Shown piece by piece: positions 1 through 11,198 of a DNA stretch of 64,000 nt. The notes under the pieces were generated by a model that was not told where the DNA came from, searched no databases, and was given only the letters and a program-made list of their open reading frames with translations. Origin of the DNA: Labia minor (lineage: Eukaryota > Arthropoda > Insecta > Dermaptera > Spongiphoridae); the NCBI GenBank assembly GCA_963082975.1, contig OY720346.1:49510296-49574295 (forward strand), read 5' to 3'. The number at the start of each line of letters is the position of its first letter. Position 1 is the stretch's first letter. Made by a program: the position numbers and the translations under genes.

Positions 1-110
1 ATTTTCGGGTTTAGTACATAGATTCTGGTTATATGAAGAAAATATTAAATTTCGGTTGAAAATATATATTGTTTATTTACTGTTAATTATGATTGTTGTA
101 TTTTTTTAAG

Positions 111-3100
111 GTGAGAGTGTAAAGGGCGTAGAAGTGATTGTCGCCAATGTGGATGATGCTGATTCACTTGCAGCAATGGCCAAACGTGCCCGTGTTGTGA
201 TCAATTGTGTAGGACCGTACATTTTCTATGGGGAGCAAGTTGTAAAGGCTTGCGTTGAAGCAGGCACTCATCAAGTTGACGTCAGTGGAGAACCACTAGT
301 AAGAAAAGACATTTCATCTCTTTCTCTCTCTCTTAACATTAATTTACCTATTTTCTTTTTCATCTATTATATATTCAGATTACATAAATAATACCTTTGA
401 AATTAAATATTTGTTTTAATATCTCTATTACTTAAACATAACAACAACATATACTCTCCTATTAAATTTCTAAAAAATATTTAATTTCACTAGTTTCTTT
501 ATACATTATTTATAGATATACCTATATACCTTGTATAAATCACAAAATTAATAAAAAAAGCCTATTTATTTTTTAAATATGAATTTAGGGTGGGGCTTAT
601 TTCTAACTACTTTGAAAAATATTGTTTTCAAATTAACGAATAGCAACGATGCTAACTACACGGTTAAAATTTTTTTAGTATTTTAAGAATGATGTTGATT
701 GGAGCGGGCGAGGATAACTTTAGCGATTAGTATATAGACCAGTAGTTCCCAAACTTATTAGGCCAAGCGCCCCCTTTCCAGAAAACAATTACTCAGCACC
801 TCCTGAAAATTAACTTTTTTTAATTTTAATAACAATTAAACAAAGATAAATGTACCTATTCGCAAAATATTATAAATAAAGGTGTAAATTAGAAACCTTG
901 AAATTATGTATCTATTTATTGAACTCAGAATATACAAGTAATTTTCCCTAAATGCACCTGTGGCCATCCCTGGATCGCTGCAGCACCCACGAGGTTGGGC
1001 GTAGATGAACGGAGACTGTTGAAGAAATGTATTCGCTGCGGTCAATAATTTTCGAATCCATTAGCTCCACATAATAATCGATAAGTATCTTCTGAGGGAG
1101 TAGAGCAGCTATGGGGTGAGCAATCTTTTTTATCAAAGGGCCAAACGAAAGTTCGACATTTCTAGACGGGCCGCATATAAAAAAACAGCCTAATAAATTA
1201 TTAATTCTTAAATAATGAACAATACACATAACAGCGGTCGCCAAACTTTTTGACCTCACGGACTAATTAATTCATAATTTAAATCCCGCGGACCAATAAT
1301 AGGATTTTTTAAGTGTTAAATATAAATAAAAATTGTGATCAAAGAACACATAAACATTGAGTTTTTATAACTTATCACGTATTGTTATGAATTGAATCAT
1401 GTTTTAATGCATCTTAAAGCATAACTTAACATGATGAGTAAGTAGATTCCACATTTTTCTGCGGACCAGCGAAATTTTCTCGCGGACCACCACTTTGGCA
1501 ACCGCTGCACATAATACATGTCTCTTTCAAGGTCTTATTGTTGTGACTATTATTATCATATATATTTATCTTAAAAGTAATCAAGGGACCCTCAAAAAGT
1601 TTAGGTCGCCAATAAAATGATATTGTACTATTATGCTTGGAGGGCCGCACAAATCTGTTAGGAGGGCCTTATGCGGCCCGCGGGTTACTCACCCCTGGTC
1701 TAGAAAAATATAAGCTAAAACCCCATAGAACAAACAAATAAACCAATTAATTTAAATCCATATTATCATTGAAAGTTTATTTTTTAAGTTTAAGTTAGTC
1801 TTATGTTTCTTACTTTGAAACGATGAAAATTATTCAATAAATCAATAATTATAAAAAACGTATAACAAAATGAATAAAAAGTAATATAATATCTGATTAT
1901 AACATATACAATAAAATATATAATTAATTTACTGATTAAATTAAAATATAAATAGGAACATAAAATGGAAATTAATGTTTTAATATACTGATTGAAATAA
2001 AATAAATGAAGTTATTACATACAAACTTTCAACCAAATACAATGTATCATTTAGGGGGTACAACAGACTAATTTATATTATCTCCCATCTATATTAAATC
2101 TATAATTAATGTTAATTTTTCTATTAAGAAGGAAAGCTTATTTTTTATATTTTCCAAAATATATTTAGGTATCTTATAATAATTATTTAATGAATTTCAG
2201 TTTTGTATTATTTCATATAGTATAATGTTATTTTTTTACACAATAACAGGTTTAAATTAAAGAATTTAAAACTTTAATAAATATATCACTTCTACCTATA
2301 GCACTTTAATAAAAACAAGTAATAATTTATTAAGAGAGATATTAATATAATATAAATAAATAGATATATAAAAAAGTATTTATTTCATTTAATAAATAAA
2401 ATAAGAATTTAATTATTTAAAGGTATAATAAAATATATAATTAATTTATTGATAAAATTAAAAAATAAATAAGAACATAAAATAAATATATTAATATATT
2501 TTATGAAATTAAATAAATGAAAACCTATAAATAAAAAGAAATCATAATTTATCAATTAACCTAAAATTTGTTTTAGTATATAGAAACAATGTTGAAAAAA
2601 TATGATGAGATGGCCCGTGAAAATAAAACTTATATAATTTCTGCTTGTGGATTCGATTCCATTCCAAGTGACATGGGAGTGGTCTATGCCAAGCAACATT
2701 TCGAAGGTAATAAATTTATTCTATTTGTAGTAAAATGTATTTATACAAAATGATAAGAGAAAATTAAAATTTATTTTATTTTTGATTGTTGTTTTTTAAA
2801 CTTTTTCTAACTCTAACAAATAGTTTATTAATTTTTAAGTCTAGATATTATTTATAATAACAAGAATTAATAATATTTTAAGGGAATATAAGATAAGATT
2901 ACAATCGAATAATTCTTTTGTTATTTTGTAATTAAATCAAAATTATTATCTATGAACATTTTGTTAAAATACAGGGTCATCGAAAAAGATGGACGGGATT
3001 TTTTTGTAAAACTATTCATTAAAAAACACGTTATCAACTCGAAATTAACAAGAGATTGAGTAGCATTATAAATATTTTGAGTAGCATTTACTCGAAGTCA

Positions 3101-6041
3101 GTGGGCGCATGCGCAGTGCAATGTATAAATAAATATTCTACCATTTATATTACGGTTTTTATTACTCTTCGAAAATTCCATCCACCTTTTTCGATGACCC
3201 TGTATATAAAACTAATATTTGATCAATTATACAAGTGCTAGACTTGATCCTTGAAATTGGCAGATTAGAATAGGTTTAAGGTATAAAGATACACAACATG
3301 TAAGGACGGAAAATCGATGACATTACAGGGTGATATGATTAAGAATTTCAAGAATTAAGAAAGAACAACAATTAGAACAATGTTGTGGCCAAAAAGTTTC
3401 GAGTAATATCTTCATTGAAATTTATAGTTTTACTCGAAATATAAGTAATTCTCCGAATCATAGTTAATAAATCAAGAATTTAAAATTTTTACTTAATGAA
3501 TTGAAAATTAATATATATTTAATGCAATCAAATCAAGCCGAGGAATATTAGGCGTTTTTCTATATCTCGAAAATTACGCTTTTTGGCGTGAGATAGCCAT
3601 TGATGATGATAGTTGCCACCTACGCGACAAGAATAAGCGTATCTACCTTAGTTATAAGCGAACCTCCGTGTAAGGAAGATTTGTTTTGTCCGCTATCTTG
3701 AAAATTAACACCAGTCACCATATTTATTTCAAATTTTGTAATTTGTTTTATTTTACAATTTTTGTAAATATAGTGTATTCTAAGTTTTTTTTACATACTT
3801 TAAAACTAATATTAAGACTTATTTATTCACATAATTCTCATTGTTTATTATTTGCAAGTCTTACTCTTTTACATGTAATTGAGCCATATCCTCCACCGGC
3901 TGCCCAACCTCTGTTATAAATATTGTGCAAAAGTTGACTTTTTATTTTTGTAAATTTTAGTACTCCTTATTTTAAGAATAAGGCTGGAATTTTTGCTATT
4001 AATATTTAATAGCACCGATGTCATAATAGGTATTAATAGCGCTTGAGATTTCGCAATTGTGCACCATTCCTCATTTATTCCTTATATTTAATTTAATCAA
4101 TTTAAATTAATTGTATACTTATTAAAGATATATTTCATTTATTTAATTTTTAGGTCAGATTAATTCTATTGAAGTTTATTTGGATTCAAAAATTGAAGGA
4201 CCACGTAGTGTAAGTTTTATATTTAATAATATTTATTTCAAATAAGTAAATAATTTATTTTTATTCAAATATTTGAGTTTGATGGTTTTAAGAAAGGCTA
4301 AATATATTTATTCTAAAATAACTAAGTAATAAATATTCATAACTATTTAAAATAATAAAATATATACTGAAAAATTATGTTTGTCTTCTTTTTTGTAGCA
4401 AGGACCTCAGATTAATATTGGCACTTGGGATTCACTTGTGCATGGCGTGGCAAATCAAAAAAAATTAAAAGCATTGAGAAAGGAAATATATAAAGAACCT
4501 TTACCCAAAATGAAACCAAAATTAGAACATCGGTAAAAATGATTAAGTTAATTCTAATAAAATAATTAGAATTGATTGTAATCCATGAGAAAATATTCCT
4601 AATAATATAATTGGCCAAATTTGATTATCTAGAAAAACTTATTTATTAACTTATTAAATTTATAAATATACAAATTATTAGTTTTTCTTTCATTATAACT
4701 AAAATAAAAAATAATCCTTTAAATAAAATTTCTAATAAATGAATTATTTAACGTAAACTTCATTTAAAATATTTTTTTTTATTTTAGATCTATTGTCCAT
4801 AAAAATAGAGAAGCAAGCAGAGGGAAATGGTATATTCCATTTCTTGGCTCTGATAAATCAATTGTGACTCGTTCCCAAAGATATTTCTATTTTAATGAAA
4901 ATCAACGTCCAATTCAATTTAATATTTATGTAGGAATTGGCAATTTCATTCAAACATTAATGTTTATCATGATTGCATCTATCATTGGATTATTTGCACA
5001 ATTTTCAATTGGACGAAATCTTTTAAAAAAAGTAAGTTATAATATTATTAAATTATTATTATTATTAGTGTATTATTATCAATACTATAATGATAGTTGG
5101 ATTTGATTTTATATTCCTATAATTTGTTTTCCTTTTAGTATCCAAAATACTTTTCTTTTGGATTTTTTGATCGCGATGCTGTCCCAGATGAGGAGGGTAA
5201 TAAACAAAAGAAATTCTCTTTATATTTTATTGCAGATGGATGGAAAAATATTCTACCTAATCCCACAGATGAATACTCTGAGAAACCAAACAGAAAAGTC
5301 CATTTCAAGGTAAAAATAAAGTCGATTATTCTTATTCACAAAATTATTTTATTTTACTAGTAATATTTATATTAATTTTTTTGTTATGCAATATTTATTT
5401 TAAAAAGTGTAGTAAATTATCAGTATACTCTTACATTCATACAACATTAAATTAATATTAATCAATTTTTTGTAAGGTGAGTGGAGTAGATCCGGGTTAT
5501 TATAGTACAACAGCTGCTCTAGTCCAAAGTGCTCTCACAATTTTAGATGAAAAGGATAAATTACCTGGAGAGTAAGATCTTTTTTATATTCATTACATCA
5601 TAATAGTAGTTTGTAATAATAAATAAATGAATAAACAATTGAGGAACTAAATACATTGCAATTTTAATTACATTCACACATTTCAAATTTCTCGTCTTAT
5701 TCACTCATGAAATGAATGATATTTAACGAAATAATTAATGTCCATTCTATATATAAATTATAATAATATATAAGATGTATTCTCAGTTGATTATTTATTT
5801 AGTATTATAAAAAAGTTTTTAAAATAAAGTTAGAATTCATAAATTATTATATTAAAGATTAATAATTCTTAATTTTTCTTCTAGTGGTGGTGTATTTTCA
5901 CCTGGCGCTGCATTTGCTAAAACTAAATTAATTAATAATTTACAAAAATGTGGAATTCAATTTGAGAAAATTAAAGAAACTGATTATATAAAGAAAAATA
6001 ATCAAACAGAAATAAAAACAAAATTAAATAAAGAAGAATAA
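111..6041 (+). CDS. SCCPDH: Saccharopine dehydrogenase-like oxidoreductase, 5'-partial, eight exons
   Basis: Exons read in one frame: 111-298, 2577-2706, 4154-4209, 4399-4532, 4788-5031, 5139-5309, 5477-5571 and 5885-6041, ending in TAA. Every junction is GT-AG and all phases agree. About 390 residues are visible; the start and the nucleotide-binding N-terminus lie left of the window. Recognisable family segments are NCVGPYIFYGEQVVKAC and VDVSGEP in exon 1, GFDSIPSDMGVVYA in exon 2, GTWDSLVHG in exon 4, a hydrophobic membrane-like segment in exon 5 (about 4930-5010) and GGVFSPGAAFAKTKLI in the last exon. These match the animal SCCPDH family, Rossmann-fold proteins reported on lipid droplets and mitochondria whose substrate is not settled; true saccharopine dehydrogenase activity should not be assumed. 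The C-terminus ends in a Lys/Asn/Glu-rich tail. The reading frame is intact in what is visible, so it is likely functional. Confidence 0.93.
735..1003. mobile_element. hAT-type MITE remnant, right end lost
   Basis: The left end reads CAGTAGTTCCCAAACTTATT followed by an AGCGCCCCC stretch, the usual style of hAT terminal repeats of the CAGTGGTTCCCAAAC kind. Near 950-1003 a CATCCCTGGATCGCTGC...CACGAGG segment resembles the sub-terminal right part of such elements. The matching right terminal repeat is not seen, so this is a truncated copy. Family assignment rests on end similarity only. Confidence 0.5.
1110..1695. mobile_element. hAT-type non-autonomous element interrupted by a second MITE
   Basis: The left end (GGGGTGAGCAATC, 1114 on) and the reverse complement of the right end (AGGGGTGAGTAACCCGCGG, to about 1694) are related. 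Both are followed inward by GGGCC(A/G)-type sub-terminal sequence. These ends are typical of hAT-like MITEs. A separate element at 1232-1507 sits inside it. No clean target duplication was found, so the outer boundaries are approximate. Confidence 0.5.
1232..1507. mobile_element. Nested 276-bp MITE with terminal inverted repeats and 7-bp flanking duplication
   Basis: The left terminus CAGCGGTCGCCAAA pairs with the right terminus TTTGGCAACCGCTG with one mismatch. The element is flanked exactly by CACATAA on both sides (1225-1231 and 1508-1514), a direct target duplication. The interior has no coding capacity. The ends suggest hAT ancestry; hAT duplications are normally 8 bp, so one base may have mutated. 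Confidence 0.7.
2972..3202. mobile_element. Mariner/Tc1-type MITE in an SCCPDH intron
   Basis: The left end CAGGGTCATCGAAAAAGATG and the reverse complement of the right end (CAGGGTCATCGAAAAAGGTG) form inverted repeats of about 27 bp with few mismatches. Each end abuts a TA dinucleotide (2970-2971 and 3203-3204), as expected for the TA target of the Tc1/mariner superfamily. At 231 bp it is too short to encode a transposase. Confidence 0.8.
3205..4153. other. Remainder of SCCPDH intron, nothing recognised
   Basis: AT-rich intron sequence. A slightly GC-richer patch at 3590-3690 and a short open stretch near 3686-3919 were inspected, but neither has coding character or a recognisable repeat end. 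Confidence 0.6.
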
Positions 6042-7300
6042 ATACTTAAAAATTAACTTTTATAAATTTTATTACAAACATATTTTTAAGAGAGTTTTAT
6101 TGACCATAAAGATAATTGCAGATTTGATTTTTTTTTCTACTGTGCCAAATTTTGTTCTAATTAATTATAGAACTAATTAAATTTTGGGAAACATCGCAAT
6201 CATTACCAAATTTATTTTTCTATGTTGAACCAGAGAAGAGCATAAAATTATTTTTTTAACTACATAAATGATCTTTTCATTAACTAATAAGGAAAATATG
6301 GGATCCATTTTTAGGACGATATTTACATTTGGAAATGGAAACAATAAAAGTATATTAATTTATAAATGATAATGATTGATTGAACTGAAAATTAATTTTA
6401 CGTTTGTAATGTAAATTACTGATCATTGATAGATTTATCTTTAAATAAGTTTATTTTCTCATGATACTCCTGTAGATGGTCAGCTTAATTTTTTTTTTAG
6501 TTTTAATTTTTTTATATTTATCTATAAATTTAGTTTTATATAAATAACATCTTAAAATTATATTTAAAACTATAAAATATAATAATTACTTAACTTCCAA
6601 AGAATTAAAGCTAAATATTTTTTCCTAAAGTTTGATAAACTCATAATTATTATTAACTTCTAATTATAAATGAAATGATAGAATCTTATATAACTCACAC
6701 TTGTTTGATTCCAATTGTTTTCTATTTTATACTAAAATATTTTGCATTTACATTAAGAAATTAATAATTTCTTAAAAAATGGAACAAAGAAACTAAATAC
6801 CTATTATTAAAAATAACTTATATATTTTAGAAAATTTTATAACAGTTAGTTGTTAAGATGAATTTTATTAAAAGTGAAATAATATATAGGCTAATATATC
6901 TATATCTAATATAAATTTAATTAAAAACTTGAAAAGACTTAATTACACATACAATTACTATTTATATATAAATATTTATATATTGATGAAGATTTAGTAT
7001 TTTTTGATGTATCTTTTCTTTTATTTCTAATTCAAAATAATAAATTTATAACCAATTTATCACATAAGTTATTTTTCTTTTAATTTAGAACTCTTTACAT
7101 TCTCCTATATTTCTCACATATTTCTGAAAATTTTCTTCATACTATATATACTCTCATTAAACAATTGATATTGATTGTATCAAAGTGAAATTCTATATAT
7201 TAATTGAAAATATAAAGAATGTAGATATTTAAGAATAAAAAATATATGGGTTTCGTTCAACAAATATGACATCACTGGAATTACTCATCATATTTTTCAT
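6042..7300. other. AT-rich intergenic spacer downstream of SCCPDH
   Basis: Very AT-rich sequence with long A/T runs. An AATAAA overlapping the SCCPDH stop codon (about 6037-6042) is the nearest poly(A)-signal match, but it lies too close to the stop to assign with confidence. No gene or repeat is recognised. Confidence 0.6.
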
Positions 7301-7329
7301 AAAATATTTATTTTTTCTATTGTATACAA

Positions 7330-7800
7330 TTTATAAGAGATAGTATTGCGATCACGAAAACTTTCGATGTTGAGATTTTGAGTTTTTATACGTTTTGAAA
7401 ATTCCTGAGTCATTTTCGCTAAGGTTGAAAAAAATGTCTCTGTGTGTGTATGTAGACAAGATTAGGCAAAAAAAAAACGGTTTGAGCTAGAATAATGAAA
7501 TTTGGTACACGGGCATTATTCAAAATTCGTAGGTTTTTTATCAACTTTTGAGAAATGTAGCTCATCCGGAAGAGGACCATTACCTTCAACGTTTTCATTT
7601 TTTTCCTCTAAACTGACCGTAAAAATAAAGATATATGTTTGATTTTTTTTCACATGATTAAAAATTGAATAAAACTGCAATATATAGAATTTCAGCTTGA
7701 TTGAATCGCTGAAAGTACCAGAATTATTTTTAACACTGCAAATCTCACGCGTCAACACGTGACGTGGTGTCATCAATAAAGAGACAATCATGCGCTGGTT
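7330..7800. repeat. Possible dispersed repeat segment
   Basis: This stretch has more balanced composition than its surroundings and includes a short GT run (GTGTGTGTATG, about 7441-7452) and a homopolymer A run. It has the look of a dispersed repeat of arthropod genomes, but there is no second copy in the window to prove it. The minus-strand open frame at 7516-7791 has no recognisable domain. Confidence 0.25.
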
Positions 7801-7836
7801 TAATAAATATTATTTATTAATTTTAATTTATATTTG
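7790..7836. repeat. About 45-bp repeat, copy 1
   Basis: The segment starting GCGCTGGTTTAATAAATA recurs with a few changes at 9420-9465, in the same orientation. Confidence 0.6.
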
Positions 7837-8980
7837 AATATCAAACTCGACAACCACATACCATCCGTACACATAATATTCGAAACAAACCCAGCAAACA
7901 TGGTATCAAAGGTAACTCAATTTTTTATTATTTAAATTAATTTATTATTTAATTATGAATTATTTTTTATATGAGCATATATTTAGAATTTAATTTTATA
8001 TGAAAAAACTCATTTTATTCTAAGTGTTATATATTTTTTAGAAATTAATCAATTTTTATTAATTTAAAAGTCTAATTAAATTAATTTTTATCCCAATTAA
8101 CTAATCAATGTCTTTTTGTTTTATTAATTTTATCATAACATAATTTTTTATATTTCGTTTGTTATATAAAATAAATTTACCGAATAATATAAATATTAAA
8201 AATTTTTATTTTTTGAGCACGTTGACTAACAATCACGCGCCAGTATTTCTTTTCCCAGAAAAAAAAAAAAAAAAAAAAAAAAAAACTTTTGGCTCTATTA
8301 ATATAAACAAACAATGAGATCATTAATGATTTGAATTGTTTTATAATTTATTATGAATAACTAGAGCATATCAATCAATACTCACTTGAAAAGAATCGAG
8401 ACTTGCCATCACCACACAACCCTTTCGCCTTTTGCCTACACATGAACACAATCAAAAAATCACAAAATCAATCAATAAACAAATTAATTTTCGAATTGCC
8501 TCAATGTGTTTCCCGTTTCACTCCAGATTCCAAGACAGTTCAAGTCCGACGTATTTATTCATAGCTCGGTGGGATGCCTCCAAGTAATGATTTTTTTAGA
8601 AATGGGAGTCATTGGCCGAGGAAAATTTTAAGAAAAAAAGGGTATTGGGCAAAAGTTGGACTTTGAATGGGCGTGAACTGACCCGGAGATCTGGACTAAA
8701 ATAAAAGAGAAAAAAATTAAATTTAAAATTAAAAATTAAAAATTTATTATAAGATTTGTTATATTTTATGTTTAAATATAAACTTTGAAAACCTTTAGAT
8801 TTAAATGTAAATCTAATAATTATAATTTTATATACAGAATAATTTTTTTATATATTCTTTATAGAAAAAGAATTTAAGACATTTTATAAAAATTAAAGAG
8901 AAATCAATATTTGTTGTGAAACAAAAATGTTTAATTTTTTAGATTAAAAAAAAATTAAAAAAAAAAAAAAAAAAAAACAA
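7837..8980. other. AT-rich spacer with two long poly(A) tracts
   Basis: Poly(A) runs lie at about 8260-8285 and 8946-8978. A more balanced stretch at 8395-8700 has no recognisable ORF or RNA gene. The poly(A) tracts could mark retroposed sequence, but no element body was identified. Confidence 0.5.
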
Positions 8981-9115
8981 TCCTTCTTGAAAAACACAAT
9001 ATTTCTTGTTAAAAAATGAGGTAGCCGGTCCTTATATAAGCGATAATCAGTGGGCTGGTGAATGGTGGTCCCTTTTTCCTCCAATAAAGTCCATCTGCTC
9101 GGAATGCTAGCTACT
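8981..9115 (+). repeat. 135-bp direct repeat, copy 1
   Basis: It is nearly identical (two mismatches noted: GGGCTGG/GGACTGG and CGGAATG/CGGGATG) to 9283-9417, 302 bp downstream in the same orientation. Both copies contain TATATAAG and CAATAAAG. The spacer between them is AT-rich. No known small RNA was recognised. Confidence 0.85.
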
Positions 9116-9282
9116 GCCCGACTGAATATTTGACTTAAAAAATTTTGATGTAATTATTATTCGATATATTTGTTAATTTAAATATATTTTATATAATTTT
9201 ACTATTAAATTAATGAAGTTTAATTATACACACGTTTATATAATAAAATTTAAATAAAATTTTAAATCACTGCAAAAAACAT

Positions 9283-9417
9283 TCCTTCTTGAAAAACACA
9301 ATATTTCTTGTTAAAAAATGAGGTAGCCGGTCCTTATATAAGCGATAATCAGTGGACTGGTGAATGGTGGTCCCTTTTTCCTCCAATAAAGTCCATCTGC
9401 TCGGGATGCTAGCTACT
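9283..9417 (+). repeat. 135-bp direct repeat, copy 2
   Basis: Second copy of the segment at 8981-9115. It is followed at once by the 45-bp repeat that also occurs at 7790, so repeat ends co-locate here. Confidence 0.85.
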
Positions 9418-9419
9418 CC

Positions 9420-9465
9420 TCGCGCTGGTTTAAAAAATACTATTTATTAATTTTAATTTATAATT
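9420..9465. repeat. About 45-bp repeat, copy 2
   Basis: It begins GCGCTGGTTTAAAAAATAC and matches 7790-7836 with a few changes, in the same orientation. Confidence 0.6.
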
Positions 9466-10060
9466 TAATTTAAATATAATATATATGTGTTAATTTATCC
9501 AATTGGAATTTGCATGATAGCTGAGCGGAGACATCCCACATTTTTTTCCTTTATAAATTTACCCAAATGTACGTAAATCAGTTGTTTGATAAACTTAGAT
9601 GATTAAAAATGCGTTGGATTAATTATTCTTAGTTAATCAATGATTTATGGATTTCTTGTGATCTTTTTGAATAGTATCTTTTTGGAAATATTATTTATTT
9701 ATTTATTTATTTATAAATTTCCTTCTCAATAAGAACAATTCGTATGTGTTTCTCTCGTTTCAAATATGGACATTGAAGAAAATTTTTAATCCATACATAT
9801 TAAATATTAACAAGAACATTATTCGTTTATTTTATTTATGTAAATTACATAAAAGTAGGTGGAGTTTTCTGTTAATTAAATAATTATTTATTTGGATATA
9901 AAACAAACATTTTTGAAAAAAGCATATTTGATTTCTGTAATGCTCATTTTATATCTCAATAAAAAATTTTTAAATTCCCAATATTCATACAAAAAAAAAT
10001 TTAAAAATGCCTCCCTCGTCGGTCGGTAAAAACGCTCAGACATACCCACCCTGCCTGCCA
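9466..10060. other. AT-rich spacer with an ATTT microsatellite
   Basis: A (TTTA)n run lies at about 9690-9714. Otherwise no gene or element is recognised. Confidence 0.6.
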
Positions 10061-10061
10061 G

Positions 10062-10140
10062 CCTATCCCACTCTTAGGAGTCCATGTTTTGACTTTATTG
10101 AGTTATGATACCAGAAGGCGCTGCAGGCACCCAATTTTTA
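10062..10140. repeat. Inverted repeat, left arm, flanking the LTR
   Basis: CCTATCCCACTC (10062 on) and GGCGCTGCAGGCACCCAAT (10117 on) recur as reverse complement in the same order at 11064-11149. The middle parts of the arms have diverged. They are two divergent, oppositely oriented copies of one dispersed sequence. Confidence 0.6.
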
Positions 10141-10206
10141 ACTCTGAAGACGATCACGAGGCCGCACTACTGTAGAAGATAAAATTTGAATTTATTTTCT
10201 TGGACT

Positions 10207-10223
10207 TGTAAAATCATCCCCCA
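10207..10223 (-). other. Candidate primer-binding site next to the LTR
   Basis: On the minus strand, two bases after the terminal CA of the LTR, the sequence reads TGGGGGATGATTTTACA. TGG two to three bases inside a 5' LTR is where a tRNA 3' end pairs in LTR retroelements. The tRNA species is not identified, and the internal region beyond is lost within about 70 bp. Confidence 0.4.
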
Positions 10224-10225
10224 GT

Positions 10226-10987
10226 TGTGAAAAAACAATATGTTTGAGGCCAGCAGGGTCAAGGGGGCAATAAAACGCTGATGTTGTTTGTAGAATCGGT
10301 ATTTATTGTTTGACGTGTTCGGGAGTAAAGGTTACAAAATCGGTGTTGTTGAAGTCGCTGAAGGTGGCCGAAGGCGGATCGTCGGTGCGGGATCCAGAGT
10401 ACGAAGTCCTCTCGGAGTGCTGCTAGATGGCCCTGGGCGGTCGGTGATGTGGCCGGGTCGGATGATGGTCCGTGAGCAGTGTGCGGGGACCGGAGGGCGA
10501 CTCGTGGCCGATGAGCGGTTGACCGCAGGGCGACTCGTGGACGACGGTCTGGAGGACGATGAACGGACGATGCCCGTGGCCCAGAGGACGATGCTCGGGC
10601 CCGGGGAGGTATGGCTTACAGATAGAGATCTGCCTACTCTCTGCAAGCCGGGAAGGTGAGGAAGGGAATGATGGTGACGGAGCCAGCCGTGGCAATGAGG
10701 GCCGTAGGCAGTCGAGGCGATGAGGCCCCGAGGTAGCCGTCACGTTGGGGTCCCCAAGTGAGGGGACCTGTGTAGGAGAGGATGGTAAGGATAGGACTGG
10801 GTGCCGGACTGCTGTCGGGCTGCCCTTATATACCTCCAGCAAGCGCCTCTGGTCCGCCCTATAGGGCGTGTCCGGGGGCGGAGTTATTTCTACTCGAAGC
10901 GCCTGGAATCTTCTCGAAGTTTCTGAGATCATCTCGAAGCGTCTGGACTGTTCTGGAGCCTTCGAGCATGATTTGTGTGACGCCACA
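10226..10987 (-). mobile_element. LTR of a retrotransposon, minus strand, GC-rich
   Basis: The 762-bp segment is bounded by TGTG and CACA, is far more GC-rich than its surroundings, and on the minus strand has LTR architecture. It starts TGTGGCGTCACACAAATC, has a TATA box (GGTATATAAGGG, plus coordinates about 10826-10838) and an AATAAA near 10300, and ends in CA before a primer-site-like sequence. Overlapping long open frames on both strands (10306-10659 and 10423-10986) are by-products of high GC content. No partner LTR is visible in the window, so this is a solo or truncated copy. The Gypsy remnant at 12592-14860 is on the same strand, but no evidence links the two. Confidence 0.65.
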
Positions 10988-11063
10988 TGTTAAAAAGATA
11001 TGTTTAATAGTGAGATCACCACATAATTTGTAAATATAATTTTATAATTTTTATTAATTTTGA

Positions 11064-11149
11064 ATAAATTGGATGCCTGCACCGCCAACTATTTATGCCC
11101 TAGAAACACTAAAAACACGGAATCAAAGGCTCCCCAGGAGTGGGATAGG
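11064..11149. repeat. Inverted repeat, right arm, flanking the LTR
   Basis: Reverse-complement partner of 10062-10140: GGATGCCTGCACCGCC (11071-11086) and GGAGTGGGATAGG (11137-11149). Confidence 0.6.
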
Positions 11150-11198
11150 CCTGCTTTGTGGTAAGAATCCTTTGCACTGGACTGTTGGGATTTTAGAG

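Larger units (their letters stand above)
299..2576 (+). other. First complete intron of SCCPDH, AT-rich with hAT debris
   Basis: This 2.3-kb intron runs from a GTAAGA donor to a TTTTAG acceptor. It holds the hAT-type fragments listed separately (735-1695). The rest, notably 1700-2570, is very AT-rich with no coding signal that I can see. Confidence 0.85.

Noticed and set aside
836-1650. Small minus-strand open frames near the left end
   Set aside because: They cross MITE termini inside an SCCPDH intron and have no coding character.
8981-9417. snRNA, 5S or tRNA genes in the 135-bp repeats
   Set aside because: No match by eye to conserved parts of U1, U2, U4, U5, U6, 5S or tRNA box A/B; the TATATAAG is not correctly spaced from an initiator.
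10306-10986. Long overlapping open frames on both strands (117, 104 and 187 aa)
   Set aside because: They fall within a GC-rich LTR; low-complexity Pro/Ser/Arg-rich translations reflect composition.
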